A stretch of 64,000 nt of DNA from Sarocladium kiliense (taxonomy: Eukaryota; Ascomycota; Sordariomycetes; Hypocreales; Sarocladiaceae): contig JAUZTG010000029.1 in the NCBI GenBank assembly GCA_030734395.1, positions 5,394,001 through 5,458,000 on the forward strand. The letters run 5' to 3'. The position numbers and the translations under genes were made by a program. Below the pieces are notes generated by a model that searched no databases, had not been told where the DNA came from, and was given only the letters and a program-made list of their open reading frames with translations. Shown here in pieces: positions 9,841 through 21,946 of the stretch (its first letter is position 1; each line of letters starts with the position of its first letter).

Positions 9841-10945
9841 GTTGTGGTGCGGTGTTTGACAAGTGGCGATGCTTGTGAAAAAATAAGGGTCTGCCCCGTA
9901 AAGGAATCTTTAAATGAAGCCCGCCACGATAATTCAATTCGGCGGGTAAAAGTGGAACACTGCCAGCAACAAGCCGTCTTCACGTGATGGAGGTTAATGA
10001 GAGAGCGAGGCAGTGCGATTTAGACTTCTCGTCCGGTACAGGTGTTACAATAAGTTCCTCCGAGGTGCATGAGGGTCAGAGTTTCAAGGTTGGAAAGGGC
10101 GGTGACCAAGCGTCGGCCATCTTTGTAAAATCACGGACCAGTCGTGGAGGCTTGCTTGGGCTGCTTGATGGCTAGTCTAGTGAAAGAGGTTTGCAACCTC
10201 AATTCTCAAAGCGCCCCGATCCCACAGTGTGCTTCATATGCGAATCACGCTGATGTCGAATTACCTGAGACTTGCGACCCCGTCGTTGGGCCGTGAAGCT
10301 TCTGCCTGATCGCCGCCCTACGTAAGCTTCTCGGATCATCCGGTGCTGACTCTGACTGAGGAACATTGGTACATATCCTAGAGCAAGGGCCACCCGCACC
10401 GAGGAGATGGTTGGGCCTCCTCTGGTGCCTCATACTTGGTCCCATGTGACCGAACCTGGCGATGCTCGTCAGCCCTACGAGGTGACGATATGCATGCAAT
10501 CCCTATGACTTGAACCAATGTGGAGGTCCACATGTTACTTCACTATACAGGCCCCTCTGTCTCTCCGAGCTTAGGACTTGTGCATCTTCCTTCACTTGAC
10601 GCTTTAGCCAGCTCCCGATCCTTGGGTGCCGTTCACAAGATGCCAGCCCTCCCAACCCTCACCGAGCGAGATAGTATGTAAACGGTGCGAGACGAAACAA
10701 TATATCTCCTGAGACTAATACATTACCTGAAATAATAGGTTAAAAAAGTTTAGGAATTGCAGACCAATCCTTCAGACAGACTGACCCGGCTGAATTGGCG
10801 CACCCCCCGCGACGGCGGGACCTCCGCGTATTGCCATGATGAGAGGATCCTCGAAAGCGAACCAGACGATATGTCCTTGGGGGACCCCCAGGATCTGGGA
10901 AACAATCTCTATCCTGCACCAACACAAGCATCAACATAGACCACG
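9841..10945. other. Divergent intergenic region, RRM gene / DUF924 gene
   Basis: About 1.1 kb between two divergent start codons. It should contain both promoters. I see no coding region with recognisable similarity and no RNA gene. Confidence 0.5.
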
Positions 10946-11812
10946 ATGACGATGAAACTGAAGCTGTGGAACCACGACCTCCTTCGGGAGGTTCGCGAGT
11001 TCTGGTTCGGCCTTCTTGAAGGTGGAGATGAGCAGATTGTTCTTCCCAGTCTGCCAAACTTCATGCGGTGGTACAAAGTCGGTGATGAGTTCCTTCTAAC
11101 TTGTCGGTGAGTGCGGCTTCTCGTGAAAACGAGCGAAGACCCAGCTGATAAGAACGACAGAGAGCGCTGGTCACCCGTGCTCGAGGAACTTCGCAACTCT
11201 GGCATGACTAACGCTGACGAACTTCTCGCTTATCTTCCTCCTCGTGAACCTCTCGATTGGATCAGCCTCATCATTTTGCTTGACCAACTCACCCGCAACA
11301 GCTATCGCGACCCCGGGGCAAATTGCTGCAACTCCTGCGTGTACAATTTCTTCGATCGCTTCGCTCTGAGCATCAACCTCAAAGCCCTGGAGCAAGGTGT
11401 GTTCGACGAGCCCATAATCCGCTGGAGTTTATCTTATCGCATGTGGTCCCAATTGCCGCTGTCGCATTCTGAAGACATGGCGATGCATGAGAAGATTCCA
11501 GCGATGCATGCAGCTTTAACCGCAGACGTGGAAGGTCTCCTTGCGGGCTCGGATCCTGAATTGCAGGATGAGCCAGCGGAGTATCGACGGCGGGCAAGGG
11601 AGATCATCCGCGGCAGGACCGAAGAGGCGAGGACTGCGTTGTCGATGCATGCGATGTCTGAGCAGAAACATTTGGGTAACATCAAGAGATTTGGAAGGTT
11701 CCCTCATAGGAATAAGTCACTTGGAAGGGACAACACTCCTGATGAAGAGGCAGTGCTTACACATGGCTGGGAAGCCAGCGTGGCAGGCTCTGCAGAAGCG
11801 ATAGACGCATGA
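10946..11812 (+). CDS. DUF924 family protein
   Basis: Two exons (10946-11106 and 11161-11812; 54-nt intron with GTGAGT donor and ACAG acceptor) give 270 residues. The N-terminus has the family-like REVREFWFGLLEGG. Exon 2 carries LDWISLIILLDQLTRNSYRD and, further on, LPLSHSEDMAMHEK, which correspond to the family blocks ending LLDQFxRN and PFMHSED. DUF924 proteins are alpha-helical, common in bacteria and present in many fungi, and have no firm biochemical function. No signal peptide or membrane segment is visible. The ATG at 10946 is followed two codons later by another ATG, so either could start. The family match is clear from the two blocks, but the exact N-terminus is less certain. Confidence 0.8.
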
Positions 11813-12816
11813 AGGCTACTGTCATTGGTTTAGAAGCATGGGCATATCACGAGACACTGCCTTGATTACTTGACACAACTGAATGAATACGTGAAGCTAT
11901 AGGGAAGCGATGTACCGACCGATGGGATAGGTGCAACAGTAGAGATGAGGGGGAACTTGACCGCATCAGTGGACGTAGTCATGCATCGACGTAGTGATCT
12001 TGAGCCAAAGCTGCCAAGCTCGGGTTATTTTCAGTCATGTTCTTAGACCTACGTGAAGACTTAGTCCCCTTCGTCTCGACTGGACTCGTCATAGTTGTGG
12101 GTGAGCTCATCATTCGCTTCCTCGATACAGGAAATGGCGGAAAGTATTGAGTAGTGCGCCAGGGTACATCAGGTTCGGCTACTGCTGCCTAATGATCGTG
12201 TCTCATAGAAAAGTACGTCAAAACCTATTCAGATATTGCTTTCGGAGAGACTTGAAAAGCTGCGTTGAGAAGAAAAAGGCGTAACTGTGACTTGGTTTGG
12301 TTACCGAACAAACTATCGAGGGTCTCAGCATTCACTTCCTGCATCATCACCAATCTGCACGGAAAGGGCTTCCATATGTCTCTCCTCTGATGCTGATGAT
12401 ACTATGAAGTTAGCAGTATGGCGGGTGACTTCTCGTCTCTTTGGATATTCCTGACGCTGAAGCTGAGGACATTCGGCAGGATGCAAATCATTCATGAATG
12501 GCATGTCTCCAAGAGACCAGTAATCATAGCCAGCCATGGGATTAGCCCACGGAGAGGAAGCAGCATATTGCATCACTTCATCAGAAGTTGCATGTCAACA
12601 TTTTAACAGTTGGATCGAAGTTTCCGTTGAAGTTCACGCATACGTCAGCCTTTTCCGTGATCGGCGTTCTGGTCCGACCCATATCCGACAATGCGGGGGA
12701 AGCCGAGCACGAAGCGATGTCCGTATCTCAATCCGTGCGTCTCCTTTCATCAAATTCGCAGAGAATTGAAACTTCCGGATTCGAATTACGAGAATCTTGT
12801 GAAAGCCATACAGGGA
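11813..12816. other. Intergenic region, DUF924 gene to aldolase gene
   Basis: About 1 kb. The only open frame with protein-like composition is the short minus-strand one at 12325-12576, listed separately. The rest appears non-coding and should include the aldolase promoter. Confidence 0.5.
12325..12576 (-). CDS. Hypothetical short ORF, 83 residues
   Basis: An ATG-initiated frame beginning with two methionines and containing aromatic-rich MAGYDYWSLGDMPFMNDLHP. I do not recognise a family. The composition (Trp, Tyr, His, balanced charge) looks more protein-like than most short frames in this region, so it could be a small gene or the last exon of one. The length alone would be expected by chance. 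No signal peptide or transmembrane segment is visible. Confidence 0.2.
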   Translation of the reverse strand: MMQYAASSPWANPMAGYDYWSLGDMPFMNDLHPAECPQLQRQEYPKRREVTRHTANFIVSSASEERHMEALSVQIGDDAGSEC

Positions 12817-13946
12817 ATGACAGCTTTACGAATGAATGGCCCGGCCGGCCAATCGCTCCAAAGGCTGGTCTGCAGTGGTACAGCACGACGTGCCGCACTA
12901 CCATACGCACGGCGCAACACATGGAGCTTTCATGCAGCCCAGAGAGGAGGATCAAAGACTTTAGAGTGCGGCTCTCAAGCAACTAGGTCATTCAGCTCGT
13001 CACCTAGATTGACCAGCGAGAGGGCCGGGCCGACGCAAATTCAGAGCAGCGGCAACACTAAAGATGGCCGGAAGCTGAAGCCAAGGGCCTATCCAAAGTT
13101 TGAGAATCTCGAGGACGAAAGGCTCTACCGGAAACAACATCTGGCTGCTGCCTTTCGCGTCTTCGCCGACCGTGGGTTCGATGAGGGAGTTGCTGGCCAT
13201 ATCTCAGTCCGCGACCCGATACTGACCGACCACTTCTGTGAGTGCTGCCGCAGATGATGCTTGGTTCACGATACTAACCTTGAGAACCAGGGTTGAATCC
13301 TCTGTCTATGCACTTCTCCCTCATCAAAGTATCAGACCTCATCTTATGCGACGAGGATGGCAATGTCGTCGAAGGAAACGAGTGTGTCAATGGTGCCGCA
13401 TTCGCCATCCATTCTGAAGTCCACAAAGCTCGTCCAGATGTCACAGCAGCCTGTCATGCTCACAGTGTCCACGGCAAGGCTTTTGCTGCCTTTGGACGGG
13501 AGCTTGAGATGATCACCCAAGATGCTCTGCGATTTTACAAATCTCACGGGGTTTACCGCGACTTTCACGGGGTAGCTGTGGATGCCGAAGAGGGTAGACG
13601 GATTGCTGCGGCGCTGGGAGACGGGAAAGCGGCAATCCTGCAGAATCATGGGCTTCTGACAGTGGGCAAGAGTGTGGATGAGGCGGCATTCTGGTTCATC
13701 AGTTTGGACAAGACTTGCCAAGCGCAGTTGCTGGCTGATGCAGCGGCTGCAGGAGGCTACGAGAAGCAGATCATCAACGATGAGGAAGCGGCATTCACGG
13801 CTCGGCAAGTTGGCGGCCCTGATAAAGGGTGGCTTGCCTTTCAGCCATGTAAGCACACCTAAGTATATGCGTGAAAGCGACTTGCTGACGGAGGAGTAGA
13901 CTATGACGAGCAGTTGGCCAAGACGAAAGGCGACTTCTTGAACTGA
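12817..13946 (+). CDS. Class II aldolase/adducin domain protein, possibly mitochondrial
   Basis: Three exons (12817-13237, 13291-13848, 13900-13946) give 341 residues. The class II aldolase/adducin fold starts at about residue 100: YRKQHLAAAFRVFADRGFDE, then AGHISVRDP, then across the first splice DHFWLNPLSMHFSLIKVSDL. Zinc-type histidines are seen in CHAHSVHGKAF and in QNHGLLTVGKS. Fungal members of this family are mostly uncharacterised, and true fuculose-phosphate aldolase activity cannot be assumed. The first 80 or so residues are Arg/Ser/Ala-rich with few acidic residues and contain RSFSSSPRL, a typical context for mitochondrial presequence cleavage. The start is uncertain: in-frame ATGs exist at 12691, 12817 and 12832. 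I chose 12817 because it opens the presequence-like part. The tiny last exon codes YDEQLAKTKGDFLN and matches the family end. Confidence 0.85.
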
Positions 13947-16349
13947 GATGACCCCTTGACGAGCCGCCTGGAAGCGAAATGCGGCAGGATGTTGCACATG
14001 GTGGACGAGACCTGGGTAGAGGTCCTAGTAAAGTTGGCCCTTGATGCTGTCGCTCACCTTTGGTGTCCATAAGCAGCAAGGGGCTGTAACATCAAGGCTC
14101 TTTGTATGGGTCATGACTAGGGGATGGGATGGTTACACAAGAACTGTATGCGTATGACGCCCGGCTCCGATATGGAGTGCCTGCCGAGCAGCCGCCAGGT
14201 TGAAGGCACTAGATTAGCCAAGCCAGTAATAGACCGAAGCGGACAAGACCGTCCAGGGGTTCACAGACCAGGAGACCGCCGTGAAGAGAAGGCTATTCAC
14301 GCTCGAATGCCTGCCGCGTGCCAACGCGAGGTTACATTCTAGTCGCGCTGTGCTCCAGCTAGTCCATTGTCGAGTGTTAAGGGAGGTAAGCGCTAACTTG
14401 CGCAGGGGGTCATTGTCTTGGTCCAAGCCCACAATTCCCTTTCGCTTCGAAGGCTCGGCCGTAACCCGTGAGAGGCGATCTAGGACTTGCAAGAGTAAAA
14501 TGACACGTGCTTGTGAGGAAACCGAGAGGTATTTCGTCGTGACGAACTTCCCTTTGCTTCCATTACAGTGCCTTGTTGCCACTCGCTCGAAAATGCCATA
14601 GAGACCTTCTCCAAAAGTTCCAATGGAGCTTGCTTGCTGGATGCGCCGCCTTATTGGGCTGAGTGTCATGAGCCAAGGGCCTCCGGTCAAAGCATGATAT
14701 CATGTTGCTCATATAAGCTTCTCCATCGCCCGTCAAACTTCAACCAGGTCCTCGGCCACGATCTCGTCCGGAACCCGACGAGGACCCAAACACCAGGCAC
14801 CTCCATATGCGCCGCCCCCCTGGCCAATTTCCCTGCTCACATCCACAACGGTTCCTGGCGCTAAGCCGTAGACAGACGAAAAGGGGAGCTCGCGGTGGGT
14901 GCTTTTGCGCCTGAGCGTGGATCTCCCCTCCTCCTCTTCGCTAGATCTCTCCGAACTCCGTCTATCTTTTCCCTCTTCCAGGCAAACCCTCTTTAGAAGG
15001 GAAATCGACAGCAGAGACGGGAACGCGATTGACTTTGTTCTACGGATTCAACCGACCGGAAATAACTTGGCGACTCCACAAGCTGAACTGCATTGCGAGA
15101 GATAGAACCATGAAGTCTGGCTGGACTTTCCCACAACGGCCCGTTAGGAAGAGCCGCCAGTCACCTATCGGATAGACCGTACTGGACAAAGCCGAAATGA
15201 GCATCCGTCTAGCGAGCGCAGCCGGCAGTCTCGTCGATAATGATGCGAGTCCTACCTACTCCGTACGCCTCGGGGGATTTCTGCCGCCGCCACTTTACGG
15301 GTCTACCAGCTGGTATGCGGATGAGACGCGCGAACATTGCGTCAGTGCGATGGTAGTTTTTCTCTCTTGTCTCAAGCCTTCTTTTCAGTGTCTATCCACT
15401 CGGTTCAGCCTTTGCCACGCATTTGGTTCGTGCCTCGGCCACTGAAGCCCGAGTCGCCTATTCGAGAACCGGAGAAGCCCGTTCGCTGCGCCCCTCGCAG
15501 GCACGCGCGCTGGTGACAGCTCAAGTGCAGTTCAAGTTGGAGATTTTTAGCTGTAGTCAGACCTAGACCTAGATTGGGTGGCGAATGCGCTCTTTATGAA
15601 GAATGCGATTCTTCTTGGCCATCCTATCGTAGACACAGACGTACGTGGTGTCTCAAGGGACCCAGCGCTTGTAAGGCGACGGGCTGCACTATCGAATGCC
15701 AAGTTGCCAGATGAGGAGCCAGACGAGCAGGGAGACCCTTGGTTGGCGTCCGATACTGTCGCTGCTCGTGGAACTCAACAGCAATCCAGCGCGATCCATT
15801 TGGCTCACTGCAGCTCTTAAGACATAGAGGATCGACTTCCCATCCGCCTGGGCCCAGTATCGCTACTCCACGCGTCCACATTCTCGAGCAGTAGGTCAGT
15901 CACATCAAAAAGACCGGGCACATTTTTTCCCACATCGCCCGGATTCTGTCCAGTCACTTGTCACCGTCTCCCCTGCACAGGGGTGTCTCATCTCACGATA
16001 GCCCTGAGTGTGGATGCAGACTTTTGTACCAATTCTAGAACGGACCCCTGACTAGCACGCGGGAAAAGACGCCATGCGTGGGTGGCGGCCCTCGTCTCCA
16101 GCCCATCCCAGGTTGGCGTGCAAATTAGAAGACAATGTGATGCGGCGCGGTTCAATAGTCATCGGGCGTATTATGGGGTGAGTGAGCAAGAGTCCAGTCC
16201 AGTCCAGTCCAGTCGTCCATGGGCACCAGCGGAGGTATATAGACAAGGTGTGGCCGCCTCGTGGCGTCTTAGAAGCCTCTCTTGATGTTCTTGTTCTGGT
16301 AGCGCTTCGCACCTGTCACTCATTTCTCGTGTTGAAGACCGCCGCAATC
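13947..16349. other. Long intergenic region upstream of chitinase
   Basis: 2.4 kb without a supported gene. The longest frame is a 158-codon minus-strand one (14214-14690) with no similarity I recognise. The right end holds a pentanucleotide repeat (16191-16214) and a TATATA-like box at about 16237, about 110 bp before the chitinase ATG. No tRNA or other RNA gene was recognised. The region may hold a non-coding transcript or simply regulatory DNA. Confidence 0.45.
16191..16214. repeat. AGTCC pentanucleotide tandem repeat
   Basis: Four exact AGTCC units and a partial fifth, about 135 bp upstream of the chitinase ATG and just before its TATA-like box. It is a short microsatellite. Confidence 0.85.
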
Positions 16350-17640
16350 ATGCTTTCTTTCAAGTCACTCCTTACAGTCGTTCTTTTGCTGCAGACCGCA
16401 GCCGCAGCTGGTTATGTTAACGCTGCCTACTATGCTTCTTGGAAAACTTACGCTGGGCACACGCCCGAAAAGCTCAACTATGCCTCGTTGAGCCATGTCT
16501 TCTTTGCCTTTGCCTCCATCTCTGCCAACGGCACTGTGTAAGAACTAAATCTGATCATATCGAGAATCTTGGGTTGTCTTGTGCTGACTTGCTCAAAGTT
16601 ACCCTACCGACCCCTGGGGTGACTACCAACAGCCTCACGACGGCGATGTTGCCGAGACTGGCAACAACGCTTACGGTGCCGTCAAGCAACTTTACCTGCA
16701 GAAGAAGAAGAACCGCAAGCTGAAGACCATCCTCTCCATCGGTGGTGCTACAGCAAACGATGACTTCCTCAATGCCAGCGGGACCTCTGGTGCTCGCAGC
16801 CGCTTCATTGCCAGCGCCGTCAAGCTCATGCTCGACTTCGGCATGGATGGTATCGACCTCGACTGGGAGTTCCCTGCCTCCAAGACGCAGGGTGAGAACT
16901 TCTACCAGATCATCAAGGGTCTTCGTGCCGCTCTCGACGACAAGGCTACCGCCCTCGGCCAGAACTACAAGTACCTCCTGACCGCCGCGCTGCCTGCCGG
17001 CCCAGCCAACTACGCCTTCCTTGATCTTGCCAAGATTAACCAGCGTCTTGACATGTTCAACATCATGGCCTACGACTTCTCCGGCCCCTGGAGCAGTGTT
17101 GGTGCCCACGCCTCCAACCTCTACCCCGACAGCACCAACCCCAGCTCGACCCCCGTCAGCGCCGACAAGGCTGTCAGGGACTACATCGCCAAGGGCGTGA
17201 CCGCTAAGAAGATCAACCTCGGCCTCCCTCTCTACGGCAAGTCCTTTGCGAACTCTGCTGGACTGGGCAAGTCTTACAAGGGCACGCTCGGCTCCAGCGC
17301 CGACTACACCATCCCCTTCAACCAGCTCCCCAAGAAGGGCGCCACCGTCCTGGAGCGTCCTACCCCCGGTGCTCTTGTCACCTGGGACTCGAAGACGAAG
17401 GAGCTCGTCACCCTCGACGGCGGTTACAGCGCCAAGCTGAAGGCCACTTACCTGAAGAAGCTCGGCCTCGGTGGTGCGTTCTTCTGGGAGACTTCTGGTG
17501 ACAAGACTGGATCGTCCAGCCTGATCACCATCATGAAGAACGCTCTCGGCAGCCTCGACGACACCAACAACCAGCTCATGTACCCGTCTAGCGAGTTCGT
17601 CAACATTCGCAACGGTGTGCCTACTAGCAAGAGAAGGTAA
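16350..17640 (+). CDS. Secreted GH18 chitinase
   Basis: Two exons (16350-16537 and 16599-17640; 61-nt intron) encode 409 residues of a glycoside hydrolase family 18 enzyme that cleaves chitin beta-1,4 bonds. The start MLSFKSLLTVVLLLQTAAAA is a clear signal peptide with likely cleavage at about residue 20. The fold begins AGYVNAAYYASW. The substrate-binding strand SIGG lies at 109-112 and the catalytic motif DGIDLDWE at 146-153, with Glu153 as proton donor. The family block MAYDFSGPW follows. Near the end, GGAFFWETSGD corresponds to the last barrel strand. There is no carbohydrate-binding module, Ser/Thr linker or GPI signal, so it is a small catalytic-domain-only enzyme. High GC at third positions gives a long open frame on the opposite strand, which I reject. 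It may act in cell-wall remodelling or in use of exogenous chitin; the sequence does not decide. Confidence 0.93.
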
Positions 17641-18855
17641 ACGTTGGCCGAAGAGATGGGGGAAGGTATATGGACTTGTATATATCCTGTACATCAAATC
17701 ATCTGGTCGGCCTCTGATCGAGGTGCCAGTCTGCAGCGATCTTTCAATTCCGAAATGTCAAGGCAAGGAACTCATCATTACCGGATTTGCCATGTGAGGA
17801 AGTGAACGTGTAAAGTGCCACCTCTTTTCCCCCTGTGGATGGCATCGAGTCGCCGTAGCCAAACCTAATGTTCCTACAATGGACAGAAGCCCGAGCCTTG
17901 AGTCGATCTTTTCCGCAGCTGTCCGATTTGCATTCTTTAGAAAGGCTGCCTTGTCTTGGGTATGCTCGATCCTCTACGGCCTCCAGCGACCAAGGTGAAG
18001 TGGTGGGCGACTAACACGTGCGTTGAATCATTGAATAATGACTTGTACTGTAGCACTCTCAGCCGACGCGTAAAGTACGTGCTCTGACGCGAGGTGGGAA
18101 GAAATGCCGGCCGCCATGTCTCAGGCTGTGTTCACTTCTCTATCACGGCCTTGTGAACCACATTCCATCGGCGCCCTGGCATCGGATCTTGAGAGACTTG
18201 GCTTGAAGTATGGCCTGGGAACTTCGCGAAAAAAAGAGGCAAGCCAGCCAAGCCCAATGACGCATACGACTTACTGGCTTTGGTGCAGCGGTGAGCGGAT
18301 AGACGTAAGATCTCCATATGAAGGTGATCATCTCTAATAAGATGGTTGTACGCCACAGACACACGGACTTCCGATCATGTCTCGGATGCCGTGCGGCTAA
18401 CTACTACGCAAGACCCAGATTAGCCAACTGCTCATTTCGAATAATTGCCATAACCAGGAATGGGCTTTCAGTTGCTCCTCGAGGGGACCCATTTGGCCCA
18501 TTTGGATTCAGCCAGCCTTGTACGTTACGGCTCCAGATATTGGGGGACGTCGGCATTTGGACTGAGGCTTTCGACTGCCGATCGCTCGATCTGCAGACAA
18601 TCGTACCCTAGTCTCCTTATACTATCAAGCTTCCCGCTGCCGAGACCACTAGGAAGGGGGCTGGTAATGTCATTCCCGAGACATGAGTCTTGTATCTTAT
18701 CCATGCTTGTTCTATGAGACTGGTGGGGGTTTGACTGCCAACAAGCACAGTCTCAAGCCTTAATAATGAAGTCATCCTCCCCTCTCGATTTCCTCAGAGG
18801 AGTTTCCCTGGTGCTCTCGTCAGTCACTAACTAACCTCCCGTCAATACCTTCACC
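17641..18855. other. Intergenic region, chitinase to OSCA/TMEM63 gene
   Basis: 1.2 kb containing the chitinase 3' flank and the promoter of the next gene. Short frames on both strands have no recognisable similarity. I see no RNA gene or repeat of note. Confidence 0.5.
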
Positions 18856-21706
18856 ATGGGTAACGTGATCAGCTGGATCAACTCCAACCTTGCCGAGGAT
18901 GAGCGGCAAGGCGAGGCTCGGAAAGAGAATCAACCACAATCAATATGGGGTTCGTTGTTCTGGAGATCTGAAATGAGTGAAGGCTCTAACAGACGCAGCT
19001 ATGATAAACACATTGGTACCAACGATGCTGGTTACTTCGATATACCTGATCGTCTTTCTCGTTACAAGGAGGTCTCAGAAGCGATTCTATGCCCCAAGAT
19101 CATACTTGGGGTCACTACTACCACAGTGAGTTTCTGTACTGTCCTACCAGAACTCTCAAAGCTGATCAGAGCAACCAAAGGGAACGGAGTCCTGAACTCC
19201 CAGACGGATGGTTCAGATGGTACAAGACCCTCTGGAAGATCCCCGACATGTTTGTCCTTCGCCACCAAAGTCTCGACGCCTACCTCTTCCTCCGATACCT
19301 TCGCATCTGTACCGCAATCTGTTTCGTCAGCCTTCTCATAACCTGGCCAATTCTTCTTCCCTTGAACATCACCGGAGGCAACGGCAAATCCCAGCTCGAG
19401 CTTCTCTCATACAGCAACATCAACATCGAGACACATAGCGCTCGTCTTTACGGCCATGTAGCTGTCGCATGGCTCACATTCGGCTTCGTGCTGTACATGA
19501 TCACCAGAGAATGCATCTTCTACATCAATCTTCGTCAGGCCTACCTCCTCAGCCCAAGGTCAGCTAACCGCATCTCCTCACGCACTGTACTCTTCACTTG
19601 CGTTCCCACCGACTATCAAGACGAGGGTCGAATCCGAGCCATCTTCGGCAGCACGGTGAGAAATGTCTGGTTCGCGGGCGACACCAAAGTCGTGGACGAA
19701 TTAGTTCGCCAAAGGGATATGACCGCAATGCAGCTCGAGAAGGCGGAGGTCGACTTCCTCAAGAAGGCAAACAAGCTGCAAATCCAGACCACGAAGAGAG
19801 CAGAGAAACAGGGCGCTGAACTGGATCTCCGAGATGTCTCGGCGCCGGGACTCCTCCAAAAGCTACGACCAACCCGCCGCACTGGGTTCCTGGGTCTGTT
19901 TGGAGAGAAGGTCGATGCCATCTCTTGGCTCAGACAGAAGCTCGAGATCGACATCCCTGTCGCCGATGAAGCACAGGCATCGTGGCGTCAAGGTGCTTAC
20001 AAGAAAGTCCCAGCTGTTTTTGTCGAGTTCAATACACACACAGAAGCGCAGACAGCATTCCAGCTTGTCACCCATCACCATGGCTTCCGGATGACGCCCA
20101 AGTACGTCGGCGTCCGCCCTGACGAGGTCATTTGGCAGAATCTAGGTCTCTCTTGGTGGCGGATGGTCATCTCACAGTACGCTGTCTATGCGTTTATTGG
20201 TGCACTGATCGTCTTCTGGGCTATCCCTGTTGGTTTCTTTGGTATTATCGCCCAGGTCAGTGTGATCCAGTCGCTACCTGGCTTGACTTGGATCGAGTTG
20301 ATCCCTGATGTAAGTTTCGTCCATCAATGTTTGTCATTAAGTTGGGTTTCTAATGTGTCGATCAGCAACTTCTGGGTGTTATTTCAGGCCTGTTGCCAGC
20401 CGCTGTTCTCTCATGGCTCATGTCGCTTGTCCCTGGCATAATGCGCCGTTGCGCAAAACTAGCTGGTGCTGCTACCGCAGCAGAAGCTGAGCTTTTCACA
20501 CAGAACGCGTATTTCATCTTCCAACTGTTGCAGGTTTTCCTCATCCGGACGATCACAGACACCGCCGCCGCCGCTATCGTGCAAGTGGTGCAAGATCCTA
20601 CGTCGGTCTTCAGCATCCTTGCCGAAGCTCTGCCAACGTCGTCAAACTTCTACATCTCGTACTTCATCATCCAAGGCTTTACAATCGCCATCGATGTCAT
20701 GACGCAGGTTGTGACTTGCGTCTTCTTCAACATCATGTACCGCTTCGGAGCCGGAACTCCGCGCCGCATGTACAGCAGGTGGACCACGTTGGAGTCGGTT
20801 TCGTGGGGAAGCATTCTGCCTGTTCATACTGGCATTGTAGTGATCAGTATGTTATTTTTCCCCTTCGCCTTCAACTCACATCTAACAATAATAGGTATCA
20901 CATATGCCATCATTGCTCCCTTTCTCCTAGTGTGGTCAACAATCGGTCTTTGGATCTTCTACCAGGCGTACCGTTACAACATCATCTTTATCTCAGATAC
21001 AAAGATCCACACGCTGGGCCTACTATACCCGAGAGCTCTGAAGCAGCTCTTCGCAGGACTCTACATTGCAGAGATCTGCCTGATTGGAATCTTCGCCGTC
21101 AGCAAAGCTATTGGCCAAGCAGCCCTGATGGTCGTCTTCCTTATCTTCACTATTCTCTACCAGATCACCCTCAGCCGCGCACTGGATCCTCTGCTGTACA
21201 ACATGCCCTGCACCATTCAAGCCGAGGAGGAACTCTTGCTCTACCCTCCCTCAGAACGCGGCGACGACTCCACCGTAATGGAGGAAGGCTACAGCCAGAC
21301 CCAGCATCACGATACCAAGCCCGAGGACCGTCGACCAAGTGTCCCGTACAGCACTCGCACGATTCCAGAGTATAAGCCCAGTTTCCTGCAGAAGTTCCTT
21401 ATGCCCTGGAAGTTTACCGACTACTGGACCTTGCGGCGCATGGTCTGCCGCGGCGACCTCAATGTGATTGAGCGGTATCCTCAAGAGGTCGAGACGGCAG
21501 CGTATCTCCCGCCTTCCGTACGATCGGCACCGCCTGTACTGTGGATCCCTAGAGATCGGGCTGGTGTTTCGAAAATGGAGATCGAGGATACTGAAGAAGT
21601 GATTGCGATAACTGATGAGGGCTGCGTGTTGGACGAATCCAACCGTTTGCGCTGGGACACTGCCGAGGCTCGTCCACCGATCTGGTCAGAGAAGATCGTT
21701 TACTGA
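18856..21706 (+). CDS. OSCA/TMEM63-family (DUF221, CSC1/RSN1-type) membrane channel protein
   Basis: My model has five exons: 18856-18949, 18993-19125, 19172-20309, 20366-20846 and 20895-21706, giving 885 residues. This polytopic family includes hyperosmolarity- and mechanically gated cation channels in plants and animals, and yeast Csc1 and Rsn1. Exon 2 supplies TM1 (TMLVTSIYLIVFLVT) followed by the family block KRFYAPRSYLG. Exon 3 holds LRHQSLDAYLFLRYLR, further TMs, then a cytosolic RRM-like domain with a coiled stretch (QLEKAEVDFLKKANKLQIQT) and KVPAVFVEFNTHTEAQTAF. Exons 4 and 5 hold the remaining helices, including DVMTQVVTCVFFNIMYRF. The Pro/Glu-rich cytosolic tail ends WSEKIVY. The two 5' introns are very short (43 and 46 nt) and chosen to keep TM1 in frame, so the first 90 residues are the weak part. 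Intron 4 (48 nt) is stopless and in frame, so a retained form would stay open. Confidence 0.85.
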
Positions 21707-21946
21707 AAGATAAGTCATTTAAGAGAGGGGTGGAAGAATGAGCGTTACATCTGTCCAAAAAACCTCGGACGGCTGCAGGAATTGGAGCCATCCGGTCAGT
21801 ATAGTCTTCACATTCATCGCGATAAAGGTTCAGCACGTCATGATATCATAACATTCAGATAGTTTCTCATTTCCATATCGATATGAACAAAATTGTTCCC
21901 TCTGATCAAATTGCCCGTCTTTCTGACCTATGCAAGCACCACAAGC

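Noticed and set aside
14214..14690. A 158-codon minus-strand frame in the 2.4-kb gap
   Set aside because: No similarity or domain; the start and composition are unremarkable and length is within chance.
16555..17697. A 380-codon open frame on the minus strand
   Set aside because: It lies opposite the GH18 chitinase exon, whose strong C/G third-position bias removes stops from that antisense frame. It has no recognisable domain and a Val/Leu/Gly composition typical of antisense reading.
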